From Mucilaginibacter pankratovii (GTDB lineage Bacteria > Bacteroidota > Bacteroidia > Sphingobacteriales > Sphingobacteriaceae): a DNA stretch of 64,000 nt. Location: the NCBI RefSeq assembly GCF_014773265.1, contig NZ_JACWMY010000002.1, forward strand, positions 558,001 through 622,000, written 5' to 3'. A program made the translations under genes and the position numbers. Below the pieces are notes generated by a model, which was not told the DNA's origin, ran no database searches, and worked only from the letters and a program-made list of their open reading frames with translations. Shown piece after piece: positions 27,879 to 36,758 of the stretch. Each line of letters begins with the position of its first letter. The stretch's first letter is position 1.

Positions 27879-30800
27879 TTAAAATTTCACATTTAAGTTA
27901 AAGCCCCAGCTTTTGCGGGATGGTAACGACCCATACTCCAGCCCCTGCCCGTTGCCGTTGTTGTAGTTGGAATCCGGATCGACATTGGGTACGTTTTTGT
28001 GGATAATGAAGGGGTTACGGCTCACCAATGCAACCGTCATGTTTTTGATGCCCCATTTTGATGAAATAGCCGATGGTACATGGTAGCTTAAAGTGATCTC
28101 GCGCATTTTAACGTAGCTGGCATCGTAGATGAAAGGTGTTGCCACACCGTTGCCATCGCTGTAGTAATTTGCCCAATAAACGGCCGGATCTAAAGCTTTG
28201 GTGTTTTTGGTATAAACAGGATTGCCGCTTCCATCGGTACCTGTTTGTACCACGCCTTGCGGTACGTAGCCCCTAACATTGCCTGCTGCTGTCCATTGCT
28301 CAATGCTCTGGCCAGCGGTTTGGCGGTCCTCTTCAGATTTTATCCATTCGGCCCGGCCCGGTAAAGTGGTTAAGCTGCTGCCACGGATCACGTTGAAAAG
28401 GTTGGTCATGGAGAACAGGCTCGCCCCTTGTTTGATATCAACAATAAAGCTTAAGCCCAAATTTTTGTAGTAGAACGAACTGCTGATACCGCCTGTCCAG
28501 CTCCAGGTGCCTTTGCCTAATACCTGGCGATCCGTAGTTTGCAGCGGTGCTAAAGTAACCGGATCTAATATGGCGTTACCGTCTTTATCAACTTGTGCGC
28601 CGTAGCCCAGGATAGCGCCGTATGCGGTGTTCGGCCTTGCCACTACCGATGTACCCAACCAGCGTGCATCAGATAAGGTTAAATAAGGCACACCGTCTGC
28701 CAGCGATTCTACATTGTTGATGTTGCGGGCGAAATTCACATTCAAATCCCAGTTGAAATCTTTTAATACAATTGGTTTGGTGTTCAATTGAACCTCCACC
28801 CCTTTATTGCTGATAACGCCTGCGTTGATCAGTTGTTGCGCGAAACCTGTTGACAGCGGGATATTCACCACGTTGATCTGGTCGCGCGATTTGGAGGTGT
28901 AGTAGGTTACATCCAGCCCTATCCTATCGGTAAAAAATTTCAGCTCGGTACCAAACTCGTAAGAGCGGGTGCGGGTTGGTTTTAAGCCAAGCGGCGGCAA
29001 AATTGTACTGCCGATACCACCGATAGGTGTGCCGTTAAAGTTTTGGGGACTAAGCGCATAAACCAAATTCAATTGGTATGGGTCGGTATCGCTACCTACC
29101 TCGGCCACGGAGGCTCTTAACTTACCAAATGAAAGGATAGACTTATCGATCTTAAACGCATCGGTAAAAATAAAACTACCTGTTAAGGAGGGGTAGGTGT
29201 AGGTGTTATTGCTCGATGGCAGCGTAGATACCGCATCGCGGCGAAGGGTTGCATCTACGTATAAAATGCTTTTGTAACCGGCGCTCAATAAGCCGTAAAC
29301 CGAACGGGTTTCGCGGCCACGAGGCGATACATCCAGTATGGTTTTATCAGAGAAGCTATTAGAGCTTATTACATCCGTAGCCACCATATTGATATAATTG
29401 CCGGTGTAGCCCGGATTGAATGTGTGCGAGATACTTGCACCCAAACGGCCCGACAGGTTGAACGACGGTGTGAGTTGCTTCTGGGCTGTTAATAGCATAT
29501 CCGCTTCGGTAGTTTGTACCTTTTGGTTGGTGGTCTCCAGCCTGCCGGTTAGGGAGCCCGGTGTAGAGCGCGGACTAAATTTGCTGTAATCGAAATAAGT
29601 AAAATCTGTTGAAGCACGGCCCTGTAAACTCAACCAGCTGGTGATGGTATAATTACCCTGCAAACCGCCTATCATACGGTTCTTTTTGGTTTGGTTCTTC
29701 ATCTCGTTTATTACCCAGTATGGGTCAAGCCTGTACTGGCCGCCGCCCCATTCTACGTAGTTGCCCTCGGCGTCTTTGTAGCCGGTTTTGAAGTACGACT
29801 GATCTACGTTATTAGCCAGGCCGATAAAGTTATTACCGATGTTACCCGGATCATCAGCAAGCGAAGGGCGGTTAACTACATCCTCGTTCATGTACATCAC
29901 CCTGGCCTCTAAAGTAACTTTACTGCCAAATTTGGAGGTACCGTTAAAGTTAAAGGTGTTACGGCGGATGTTGCTGCCGGGTACGATGTCGCGGTTACGC
30001 AGATCGGAGATCGAGAGGCGGAACGATGTTTTATCAGTTGAATTAGAGAACGCAACGGTATTAGTAAACGTTGACCCTGTGCGGAAGAAATCCTTAATAT
30101 TATCTTTCACCAAGGCAAACGGACGGTAAACGCCATCAAAGCCTATTACGTTCAGGCTTGGATCTAAGCGCGGGCCGAAGTTGTTGAACAGCGTATTTTT
30201 TGCCTGTGCAGCATCAATTACCAGTTGCTCGGCACTACCTTGCCCGTAGATGAACTGGTTGCCGTCGAGCGTGGTCAGCTGGTTTTCTATAGATGAGGTG
30301 CTGTTAAACTCGATACCCAATTCTTTGCGGTTGCCGCCTCTTTTGGTGGTGATCAATATAACACCATTACCCGCGCGGCTGCCATAAAGCGCTGCCGCGG
30401 CAGGGCCTTTCAGTACGCTTATTTTATCTACATCATCGGGGTTGATGGCAGATATGGCATCGCCAAAATCCTGGCCACCGCTGTATTTACCACCGCCTAC
30501 CTGGCCGTAGTTAGAGTTATCAATCGGCACACCATCTACCACGTACAGCGGTTGATTGTTACCGGTAATAGTGGTATTACCCCTGATGATCACCCTCGAG
30601 GAACCGGCAGGGCCACCTGCAGTGCTATTGATAATTAAACCCGGCACTTTACCTGCAAGTGAATTGATCACGTTGGTTTCGCGGGCCTTTTTAAGGTCGT
30701 TGCCATCAACTTCGCTTAACGCATAACCTAAGGCACGCTGCTCGCGTTTGATACCTAATGCTGTAACCACCACCGTTTTTAGTTCGGTGCTGCTCAGCGC

Positions 30801-31379
30801 TAAGTTTACAACAATGCCGTTGGTTTGCTCATTGGCGATAAGTGATGATGGCTCGAAACCCAGCATCTTAAAAGTAACCACATCGCCATTGTTTGCCTCT
30901 ATGGAGAACTCGCCGGCGGTATTGGTAACTGCTATTTTATCGGTTTTGGTGTTGGTAACTGTTACGCCGGGCAGTGCCATCTTATCGGGATCTAACACCT
31001 TACCGCGTAATGTAAATACGGCGGCCCCCTTGTTGGTTTTTACCGCCTGTATCAGCACGGTTTCGCCCGAGATCTTGTACTTAACCGGGATCTGGGCAGC
31101 CAACGCTTCCATAATTTCAACCAGCTGCTTATCGGTAACCTTCAGGCTTATTTTTTGGCTGAGGTCTACATCGGCAGGGTTGTAGGAGAAGTGCACTTTG
31201 GTGGCATCTTCTATTTGCTTAAACACTTTTTCTACCGGCACCTTTTGCCAGTTAAAGGTGTAAAGTTTTTGCGGCGACGATTGGGCGTAGGCACCGGTAC
31301 AAATTACCAGGAACACCGCGCCAAGCATCCTCAATAACATTTTAGAGATAAAATGCGGATCGGGTAGTTTTTTTTGCAT
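27879..31379 (-). CDS. SusC-family TonB-dependent transporter with STN signalling domain
   Basis: Outer-membrane importer of 1,166 residues that also reports substrate to the periplasm. After the signal peptide (ending near GAYAQS) come an STN domain at about 38-112 (FNWQKVPVEKVFKQIEDATK, KISLKVTDKQLVEIMEALA) and a carboxypeptidase-regulatory-like domain at about 123-200. A plug follows (VVVTALGIKREQRALGYAL to VLKGPAAAALYGSRAGNGV) and then the barrel. The STN domain is the part that contacts FecR-type anti-sigma factors, and such a gene lies 46 bases upstream with its sigma factor beyond. An internal ATG at 31340 is another possible start. Confidence 0.95.
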   Translation of the reverse strand: MQKKLPDPHFISKMLLRMLGAVFLVICTGAYAQSSPQKLYTFNWQKVPVEKVFKQIEDATKVHFSYNPADVDLSQKISLKVTDKQLVEIMEALAAQIPVKYKISGETVLIQAVKTNKGAAVFTLRGKVLDPDKMALPGVTVTNTKTDKIAVTNTAGEFSIEANNGDVVTFKMLGFEPSSLIANEQTNGIVVNLALSSTELKTVVVTALGIKREQRALGYALSEVDGNDLKKARETNVINSLAGKVPGLIINSTAGGPAGSSRVIIRGNTTITGNNQPLYVVDGVPIDNSNYGQVGGGKYSGGQDFGDAISAINPDDVDKISVLKGPAAAALYGSRAGNGVILITTKRGGNRKELGIEFNSTSSIENQLTTLDGNQFIYGQGSAEQLVIDAAQAKNTLFNNFGPRLDPSLNVIGFDGVYRPFALVKDNIKDFFRTGSTFTNTVAFSNSTDKTSFRLSISDLRNRDIVPGSNIRRNTFNFNGTSKFGSKVTLEARVMYMNEDVVNRPSLADDPGNIGNNFIGLANNVDQSYFKTGYKDAEGNYVEWGGGQYRLDPYWVINEMKNQTKKNRMIGGLQGNYTITSWLSLQGRASTDFTYFDYSKFSPRSTPGSLTGRLETTNQKVQTTEADMLLTAQKQLTPSFNLSGRLGASISHTFNPGYTGNYINMVATDVISSNSFSDKTILDVSPRGRETRSVYGLLSAGYKSILYVDATLRRDAVSTLPSSNNTYTYPSLTGSFIFTDAFKIDKSILSFGKLRASVAEVGSDTDPYQLNLVYALSPQNFNGTPIGGIGSTILPPLGLKPTRTRSYEFGTELKFFTDRIGLDVTYYTSKSRDQINVVNIPLSTGFAQQLINAGVISNKGVEVQLNTKPIVLKDFNWDLNVNFARNINNVESLADGVPYLTLSDARWLGTSVVARPNTAYGAILGYGAQVDKDGNAILDPVTLAPLQTTDRQVLGKGTWSWTGGISSSFYYKNLGLSFIVDIKQGASLFSMTNLFNVIRGSSLTTLPGRAEWIKSEEDRQTAGQSIEQWTAAGNVRGYVPQGVVQTGTDGSGNPVYTKNTKALDPAVYWANYYSDGNGVATPFIYDASYVKMREITLSYHVPSAISSKWGIKNMTVALVSRNPFIIHKNVPNVDPDSNYNNGNGQGLEYGSLPSRKSWGFNLNVKF

Positions 31380-31425
31380 AGTTTAAGAATTAGGATTTGT
31401 TGATTGTATCGTTTGTTTTTTGAGT

Positions 31426-32472
31426 TTAGAACACAATTTTCACGGTATCGCCCTTCTGCACGTAGCTGAAGTTGTTTACGAAACCGATAGCATCGAGCAC
31501 CTCGGTAAGGCTTTTGTTATCAAACCGGCCGGTGAACATGATCTTGTTTGCTGCTTTACCATCGGCAATTAGGCGCACGCCATAGGTATAGTTTATTTTA
31601 TCGGCTATCTGGCTAAAGCTGGCGTTGGTAAACACCATTTTAATGCCCAGCCAGTTTTTAATTTCATTTTGATCGAAACTTGATTTTTGGAAGGTATTTG
31701 CACCGCTGGTTAGTACCACCTGTTGGCCGGGCGTTAAGAACTGGGCAGCAATAGGCGATTGCGGCTGGGTGGCTTCCACCTTTACCTTACCGGTAGCCAG
31801 CATTACACTCGCGGTTTTAGCATTAGCGTAACTGCTTACTTTAAATGAGGTACCTAATGCGGTGGTGGCGGTTTTGTTGGTAAGCACTACAAAGGGCCGG
31901 GTTTTATCCTTTTTCACTTCGAAGAAGGCCTCACCTGTTAATACAACGTGGCGATCATTGCGGCCATAGTCGTTTGCCAGTTGCAGCGAGCTCGATCCGT
32001 TTAGCGTAGCCACCGTACCATCGGGCAGTACCACAATTTTGCGGCTGCTCGATTCTGTTTGGGCAACCATGTGATACGTTGAGGTATTAACCCGGCTGTA
32101 CAAGACCACGCCCGATACCGGCGCGCTGAATTTGTAAACACCGTAGGCAATTACCAGGGCCAATATGGTAGCGGCGATAGCCAGTCGCGGAATCCATAAC
32201 CGGCGCACTTTGGCAACAGGTACGCCTTTTAGTTTTTCGCCGGCAATGGCGGCCTTTAGTTTTTCAAGTTCTTTGTGTTTATCGGCTTTGGTAACCCGTA
32301 TGGCCAAGAGCAGGCAAAGTTCGTGGGCATCGGCAATCTTCTTTTTCAACAGCGGCTGCGTAAGGATGATGTTTTCCCAATGCGCTTTATCTGCCTCGTT
32401 TAAATCGTAGCAGTAGTTAATAAAGCTTTCATCCGTTAAAAAATCCTCGACATTATAGTTATTGTAGTCCAT
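31426..32472 (-). CDS. FecR-family anti-sigma factor
   Basis: A 348-residue inner-membrane regulator. The N-terminal cytoplasmic part (about 1-93) would bind the sigma factor. A single transmembrane helix spans about 95-114 (LAIAATILALVIAYGVYKF). The periplasmic FecR domain (IVVLPDGTVATLNGSSSLQL, VVLTGEAFFEV, TTALGTSFKVSSY) covers about 150-240. The C-terminal DUF4974 module (IKNWLGIKMVFTNASFSQIA to VQKGDTVKIVF) is the usual Bacteroidota ending that meets the STN domain of SusC. It is divergent from its sigma factor gene and first in the SusC operon. Confidence 0.93.
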   Translation of the reverse strand: MDYNNYNVEDFLTDESFINYCYDLNEADKAHWENIILTQPLLKKKIADAHELCLLLAIRVTKADKHKELEKLKAAIAGEKLKGVPVAKVRRLWIPRLAIAATILALVIAYGVYKFSAPVSGVVLYSRVNTSTYHMVAQTESSSRKIVVLPDGTVATLNGSSSLQLANDYGRNDRHVVLTGEAFFEVKKDKTRPFVVLTNKTATTALGTSFKVSSYANAKTASVMLATGKVKVEATQPQSPIAAQFLTPGQQVVLTSGANTFQKSSFDQNEIKNWLGIKMVFTNASFSQIADKINYTYGVRLIADGKAANKIMFTGRFDNKSLTEVLDAIGFVNNFSYVQKGDTVKIVF

Positions 32473-32605
32473 TTAGTTGGTATTTACACACAAGTGCAAA
32501 AGATTATTCGTTTTTACCAACGCTTTTTAAATTATTTTAAAAAGATTTTATTAATTTCATCATTAATTAATAAACCGGGCCTTAACCTCCCTGTAAAACA
32601 GCTAA

Positions 32606-33193
32606 ATGAGTAATAAGATCACACGCGAAAAAAAGAATTGGGCGCTGCTTGCAGAAGGCGGCGAACAAGGGCTTTACGCGTGCTTTGATATTTTTTACGA
32701 CGACCTGTACCGTTTCGGCCTATCCATGTATAAAAACCCGGAACTGGTGAAGGAGGGCATTAACAACCTGTTTATCGAGCTTTGGCGCATCCAGCATAAA
32801 CTGGCCGATGTACAGAATGTGCAGCAATACGTGCTTACCATATATAAGCGCATCCTTTATAAAACGTACCAGCTTTATACGCGCAATACGCTTACCTCTA
32901 CTTTGGATGAGGATACCATTACCACCGCCGCTGCCGAACAGCCCTACGAAAACATCCTGATTGCCAGCCAGCACGATGAGATAACCAAGAAACGTTTGCA
33001 GAAAGCGCTGAACCAGTTATCGCCGCGGCAAATAGAGATCATCCGGATGCGCTATTTTGATGAGAAGAGTTTTGCCGATATAGCCTTACAAACCGGCCTT
33101 ACTGAGCGCACAATATACAACACGCTCCACAATGCCATTAAGGCGCTGCGCGATATTTTTGTGCTGGTGGTTATATTTAAGATATTGAAATAA
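32606..33193 (+). CDS. ECF sigma factor (sigma-70 family, PUL type)
   Basis: A 195-residue extracytoplasmic-function sigma factor. Region 2 is at about 22-90 (ACFDIFYDDLYRFGLSMYKN, NNLFIELWRIQHKLADVQNV). Region 4 is at about 130-185 (RLQKALNQLSPRQIEIIRMR, FADIALQTGLTERTIYNTLH). There is no large extra domain. It ends in a hydrophobic stretch (FVLVVIFKILK), as in several Bacteroidota members of this group. Together with the FecR gene on the other strand it should activate the operon 32472-23084 when the STN-SusC senses its glycan. The ATG at 32606 fits the family length. A strong hairpin terminator lies about 20 bases after the stop. Confidence 0.92.
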   Translation: MSNKITREKKNWALLAEGGEQGLYACFDIFYDDLYRFGLSMYKNPELVKEGINNLFIELWRIQHKLADVQNVQQYVLTIYKRILYKTYQLYTRNTLTSTLDEDTITTAAAEQPYENILIASQHDEITKKRLQKALNQLSPRQIEIIRMRYFDEKSFADIALQTGLTERTIYNTLHNAIKALRDIFVLVVIFKILK

Positions 33194-33213
33194 GCCACAA
33201 AACAAATTAAAAC

Positions 33214-33248
33214 AAAAGAGGGTTAGCATTTCCGCTAACCCTCTTTTT
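33214..33248. terminator. Bidirectional terminator between sigma gene and cytochrome gene
   Basis: A perfect 14-bp stem (AAAAGAGGGTTAGC / GCTAACCCTCTTTT) with a six-base loop, flanked by A and T runs, between two convergent genes (stops at 33193 and 33267). Confidence 0.9.
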
Positions 33249-33266
33249 GTTGATATCTGGATTTGT

Positions 33267-35201
33267 TTACCGTAACGAGTTAATATAACCCGCAATTTTG
33301 TATGCCTCGGCTTTGGTAACCTGCGGCATTGGCGGCATCTCGGTGGAGTAACCCGGCCAGTTTTGCGGCTGCGGGTTATGGATCAGCGAGAAGATCTTCT
33401 CCGGTGAATATTTACGCTTCGCGATCTCTGCGAATGGCGGGCCTATTTGCCTTTTGGTTGGGTTATGGCACGAGAGGCAGGTATTTTTGGTCAGCAAACC
33501 TTCTACCTCTTTAAAGGTTGGTGCTTTGGTGCTGGTGGCCTTAGTCGCGGCAGCTCCGCCTTTTGCCGGTGCGGTAGTTTTTTTGGTTGCTGGAGTTACG
33601 GCCGGTGTGGTGGCAGAGTTTTTAGTGCTCACTTCACTCATCGAAAGCTTATCGCCATCGGGGATCTGGTTTAAGGTGTAATAGGCTACCGGGTGTACCA
33701 GTGAATAAAATCCGGTTTGCGACCGTAAGCCATCCAGCGTTAAGGTATGGATATAGTACTGGCGAAGGCCCTGAACGATGATCCTTGCCTTTAATCCGTC
33801 GGCAGAAACTTTAACGCCCGCGATTTTCAATTTTTCGGTATTTACCGGTGGCGAACCGTAAACCGGGTGATATTTGTAGATAAAGCTTTCGGCGTTGTAG
33901 GATGCCAGGTCTTCGGCCGATTTACGGTCGACAGGCGCGGTGAATTCCACTTCAAAACCATCGGGCATTGCCCTTACGGCTTTCATCTCAAATGGTGTTT
34001 TGTTGTTATAAACCAATCTTTCCAGCCCTTCGTTAGCGTCACCTGCCGAGCCCCAACCGCGGTTTGTTTCGCCTACAAATAAGGAGCCATCGGTACCCCA
34101 TTCTAAACGCAGAACGCCCGAACGGAAACCTTTACGGAACAGGAATGCTGCACCCTGCTCCTGGCCTTTTACGGTTTCGAGAAAGATGCGCGAGATGATG
34201 CTCATCCCCTGGTCGCCCGCCAGGATCTGGCCTGCAAAGGGGCCAAAGGTATTGGCGGGGATCTTAACAGCCTCTGATGAGGAGATCCCTAAAATACCAT
34301 AAGGCAGCCATACCGATGGTAATTTCAGCTCGGGAAATACCTTCTTCATCTCAAACAGGGTTTTGAAGGATTCGTTCACCCGGTTCTCCGGCTTAATGTA
34401 TCGGCCCTGCTCGTTTTTGATGCGGCGCTCGTCCATCTGCGAGTAAAAGAAATCAGACTGTAGTTTCACCGGTGAATTTGGCAGGCTGGTCCACCTTAAG
34501 CTGGCGGGGTGGCCCATAAAGTCGCCTTTATTCACTTTCCATAAACCGCCCGAGCCTACCCAGTCACCCTGGTTCTCGGTATAATAAAACTCGCTATCTA
34601 TTGAGCTTATACCTGCCGGCGAGCGGAAACCCGCCGCGTAAGGTGTCATTTTGCCGCCTGGGGTAATATTCATTGCCCAGCCACGCATAGGCACACGGCT
34701 TTCGGCTCTCCACCATTCTTCATCGCCGAAGGCAACGTTGGCAGTTATCATAAAGGTGCCATCCTTCATTATTTTAGGTCCGAAGCTGTATTCGTGGTAG
34801 TGGCCGCTTAGTGGCCATGCGTAAACGGTTTCGTAGATCTCGGCTTTGCCGTCCTGGTCTTTATCAACCAGTTTGGTAAGCTCGCCGCGTTGTGCTACGT
34901 ATAGCGCGCCATCTTTATAGGCAATACCCAATATCTCGTGCAGGCCGTAAGCAAAACGGCGCCAGTAAGGCTTTGCGCTGGTTGGGTTTTCTACAATATA
35001 CACCTCGCCGCGGCGGGTGCTCAGCGCCAGGTCGCCGTTTGGCAGGGTTGTTAAACCACCTACCTCTAAAACGGGGCCTTCGGGTACACGTACTTTATTT
35101 ATCTTGAAAAAATCTTCCTCTTTAGGGGTCTCCTGGGCAAAAAGCGTTGAAAAGCTTAAGCTTAGCGCCAGTGTCAGTATCGTTTTAAATGTATATTTCA
35201 T
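33267..35201 (-). CDS. Exported beta-propeller fused to cytochrome c domain
   Basis: A 644-residue exported protein (signal ending near STLFAQ). Residues about 40-420 read as a glucose/sorbosone-dehydrogenase-like or PQQ-free six-bladed propeller (EVGGLTTLPNGDLALSTRRG, GFRSPAGISSIDSEFYYTEN, LRLEWGTDGSLFVGETNRGW). A beta domain (about 430-530) and an Ala/Thr/Lys-rich linker (about 540-565) follow. The C-terminal class I cytochrome c has haem motif CLSCH (Cys575, Cys578, His579) with a likely axial Met near TEMPPMP. Such fusions pass electrons in the periplasm. The partner is the DUF1080 gene 11 bases upstream, which points to oxidation of sugars to 3-keto forms. Whether this protein is itself a dehydrogenase is not known. 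Confidence 0.8.
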   Translation of the reverse strand: MKYTFKTILTLALSLSFSTLFAQETPKEEDFFKINKVRVPEGPVLEVGGLTTLPNGDLALSTRRGEVYIVENPTSAKPYWRRFAYGLHEILGIAYKDGALYVAQRGELTKLVDKDQDGKAEIYETVYAWPLSGHYHEYSFGPKIMKDGTFMITANVAFGDEEWWRAESRVPMRGWAMNITPGGKMTPYAAGFRSPAGISSIDSEFYYTENQGDWVGSGGLWKVNKGDFMGHPASLRWTSLPNSPVKLQSDFFYSQMDERRIKNEQGRYIKPENRVNESFKTLFEMKKVFPELKLPSVWLPYGILGISSSEAVKIPANTFGPFAGQILAGDQGMSIISRIFLETVKGQEQGAAFLFRKGFRSGVLRLEWGTDGSLFVGETNRGWGSAGDANEGLERLVYNNKTPFEMKAVRAMPDGFEVEFTAPVDRKSAEDLASYNAESFIYKYHPVYGSPPVNTEKLKIAGVKVSADGLKARIIVQGLRQYYIHTLTLDGLRSQTGFYSLVHPVAYYTLNQIPDGDKLSMSEVSTKNSATTPAVTPATKKTTAPAKGGAAATKATSTKAPTFKEVEGLLTKNTCLSCHNPTKRQIGPPFAEIAKRKYSPEKIFSLIHNPQPQNWPGYSTEMPPMPQVTKAEAYKIAGYINSLR

Positions 35202-35212
35202 TGCGGTGCGGC

Positions 35213-36619
35213 TTAGAATAATAGGGTGTAACTTAACTTGCTGCCAATGGCTACGATCAATTGTTTCTTGCCATCAGCATCTCTGATAACCGGCTTCGCC
35301 GATCCATCGGCAAGCTGTATGTAGTATGCTTTATCGCCTACCAAATACAGGCCGTTGCCCAGATCTTCAACAGATGAGGCGCTCGCCAGTAGGAAATACA
35401 GGCCCTCCGCCGGTTTCTCTAGGCTAATCTCGCGGCTTATACCCTGCCCGTTCGCCAGTATCTTCACATCATCGGTAACGGTGTTGCCGTAGATGTAATA
35501 TTTAAAGGCGGGCCTTTCCTGGCTATCCAGTACATATCCTTTGGTGAAAAAGCCGGTGCCGGTGGTATCTGCATTCCATTTGTCCTGTGCGCTTGCCAGT
35601 TTATTAATAGCTAAAACAGGTTTTGCGGTAAAATGGGTTACACTGCCTAAAGCGAGCGAGGTACCGTTACCACGATCATGAAACATGGGGGTAGCATCAA
35701 CAAAACCACCGTGCCAGCCCTGCAACAGGGTGCCGTTATCCAGGTCGTAGCTGTAGGCCGTTTTCTCCGGCCCGCCTACCGATATGGCATGCACCGAACG
35801 AACATTACCAATATCCACAAAGCTGCGCAGCATATTGTTGCTTTCCGCGTTGATGTAAATCGGGTCGTCATCATTACCCTGCCTCATTTTAGGCAATGTT
35901 GTTAAAGGTGTAACGGAGATGTTTTTAAACGCTACAGAACCGTGGTCGCCCTGCAAGCGCAAGGGGCCTGTAGCTTTTTCTGCACCGGCGGCGCCACGGG
36001 TCGCGCCAAACAGTTCTACATTCTCATGGATGGTTACGCCGTTCAGGTCGATGCTTATTATTTTCGCATTCGCGATTTTCTTGCCCGCTGCGTCAAATTT
36101 AGGAGCCTGGAAGATGATCTTGATATGCTGCCACAAGCCGGGTGCTTTGCTCGCGTTTTGGCGGGGCGCAACACCACCGTAACCTTTTTCGGCTTCGGGT
36201 TTGCTATCATCCCAGCGCTGGTATATACCACCATTGTTGTGCGATGTGGACGTTCTCAATCCCCAGGCATCGTCTATCTGGATCTCGTAATTTCCCTGCA
36301 GGTAAATACCCGAGTTTGCTCCTTTTGAGGTTAAATAATCCAGCTCTACAGCAACATCACCGTATTCGGCAGTGGTGAACAGGTCCGATCCGGCTTTTTT
36401 TTCTGTGGACTGGTTAACCAGAATACCGTCGCCTTTGGTGGTTTTCAGCGCATTTTCGGCGTTGAGGTCGGCAAAAACATTCCCGGCTACCGACCAGGAA
36501 CTACCGGGGTTTTTAAAAGCAGACAGATCTTTAAGATCGATACGCTGACCAAGGGCCAGTACGGTTCCGCAAAGCCAGAGCGTGGCCGTAAGACCCGCCT
36601 TTGTGACGTTTAGATTCAT
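35213..36619 (-). CDS. DUF1080 (3-keto-disaccharide hydrolase) domain protein
   Basis: A 468-residue exported protein (signal ending near VLALGQ). Residues about 25-235 are the LamG-like DUF1080 fold: TKGDGILVNQ, TAEYGDVAVELDYLTSKGAN, SGIYLQGNYEIQIDDAWG, LWQHIKIIFQAP and GPLRLQGDHGSVAFKNISV. DUF1080 members have been tied to hydrolysis of 3-keto-glycosides. The C-terminal 220 residues are an unassigned beta-rich region (HAISVGGPEKTAYSYDLDNG, WHGGFVDATPMFHDRGNG). It is translationally close to the cytochrome-fusion gene, so they form one operon. The tight pairing suggests an oxidise-then-cleave route for a glycoside. Confidence 0.8.
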   Translation of the reverse strand: MNLNVTKAGLTATLWLCGTVLALGQRIDLKDLSAFKNPGSSWSVAGNVFADLNAENALKTTKGDGILVNQSTEKKAGSDLFTTAEYGDVAVELDYLTSKGANSGIYLQGNYEIQIDDAWGLRTSTSHNNGGIYQRWDDSKPEAEKGYGGVAPRQNASKAPGLWQHIKIIFQAPKFDAAGKKIANAKIISIDLNGVTIHENVELFGATRGAAGAEKATGPLRLQGDHGSVAFKNISVTPLTTLPKMRQGNDDDPIYINAESNNMLRSFVDIGNVRSVHAISVGGPEKTAYSYDLDNGTLLQGWHGGFVDATPMFHDRGNGTSLALGSVTHFTAKPVLAINKLASAQDKWNADTTGTGFFTKGYVLDSQERPAFKYYIYGNTVTDDVKILANGQGISREISLEKPAEGLYFLLASASSVEDLGNGLYLVGDKAYYIQLADGSAKPVIRDADGKKQLIVAIGSKLSYTLLF

Positions 36620-36667
36620 GTAAGGTATTTATTTATTATTTGTTTTTCTGTACTTATACCGGCAGGG

Positions 36668-36725
36668 AATGTGCTATGGCATTCCAATATTCAATAGGAC
36701 GAAGATATTGAACCTGTAGCACATT
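36668..36725. other. Long interrupted hairpin between GH92 and the DUF1080 operon
   Basis: AATGTGCTA at 36668-36676 is the exact inverse of TAGCACATT at 36717-36725, and an inner pair CAATAT/ATATTG lies between them. It occupies the 139-base gap downstream of GH92 and upstream of the DUF1080 start. No T-run follows on either strand, so a simple terminator is doubtful; an operator or mRNA structure is possible. Confidence 0.4.
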
Positions 36726-36758
36726 ATGATTTACCGTGTGATCATTTTTAGCATTAAA

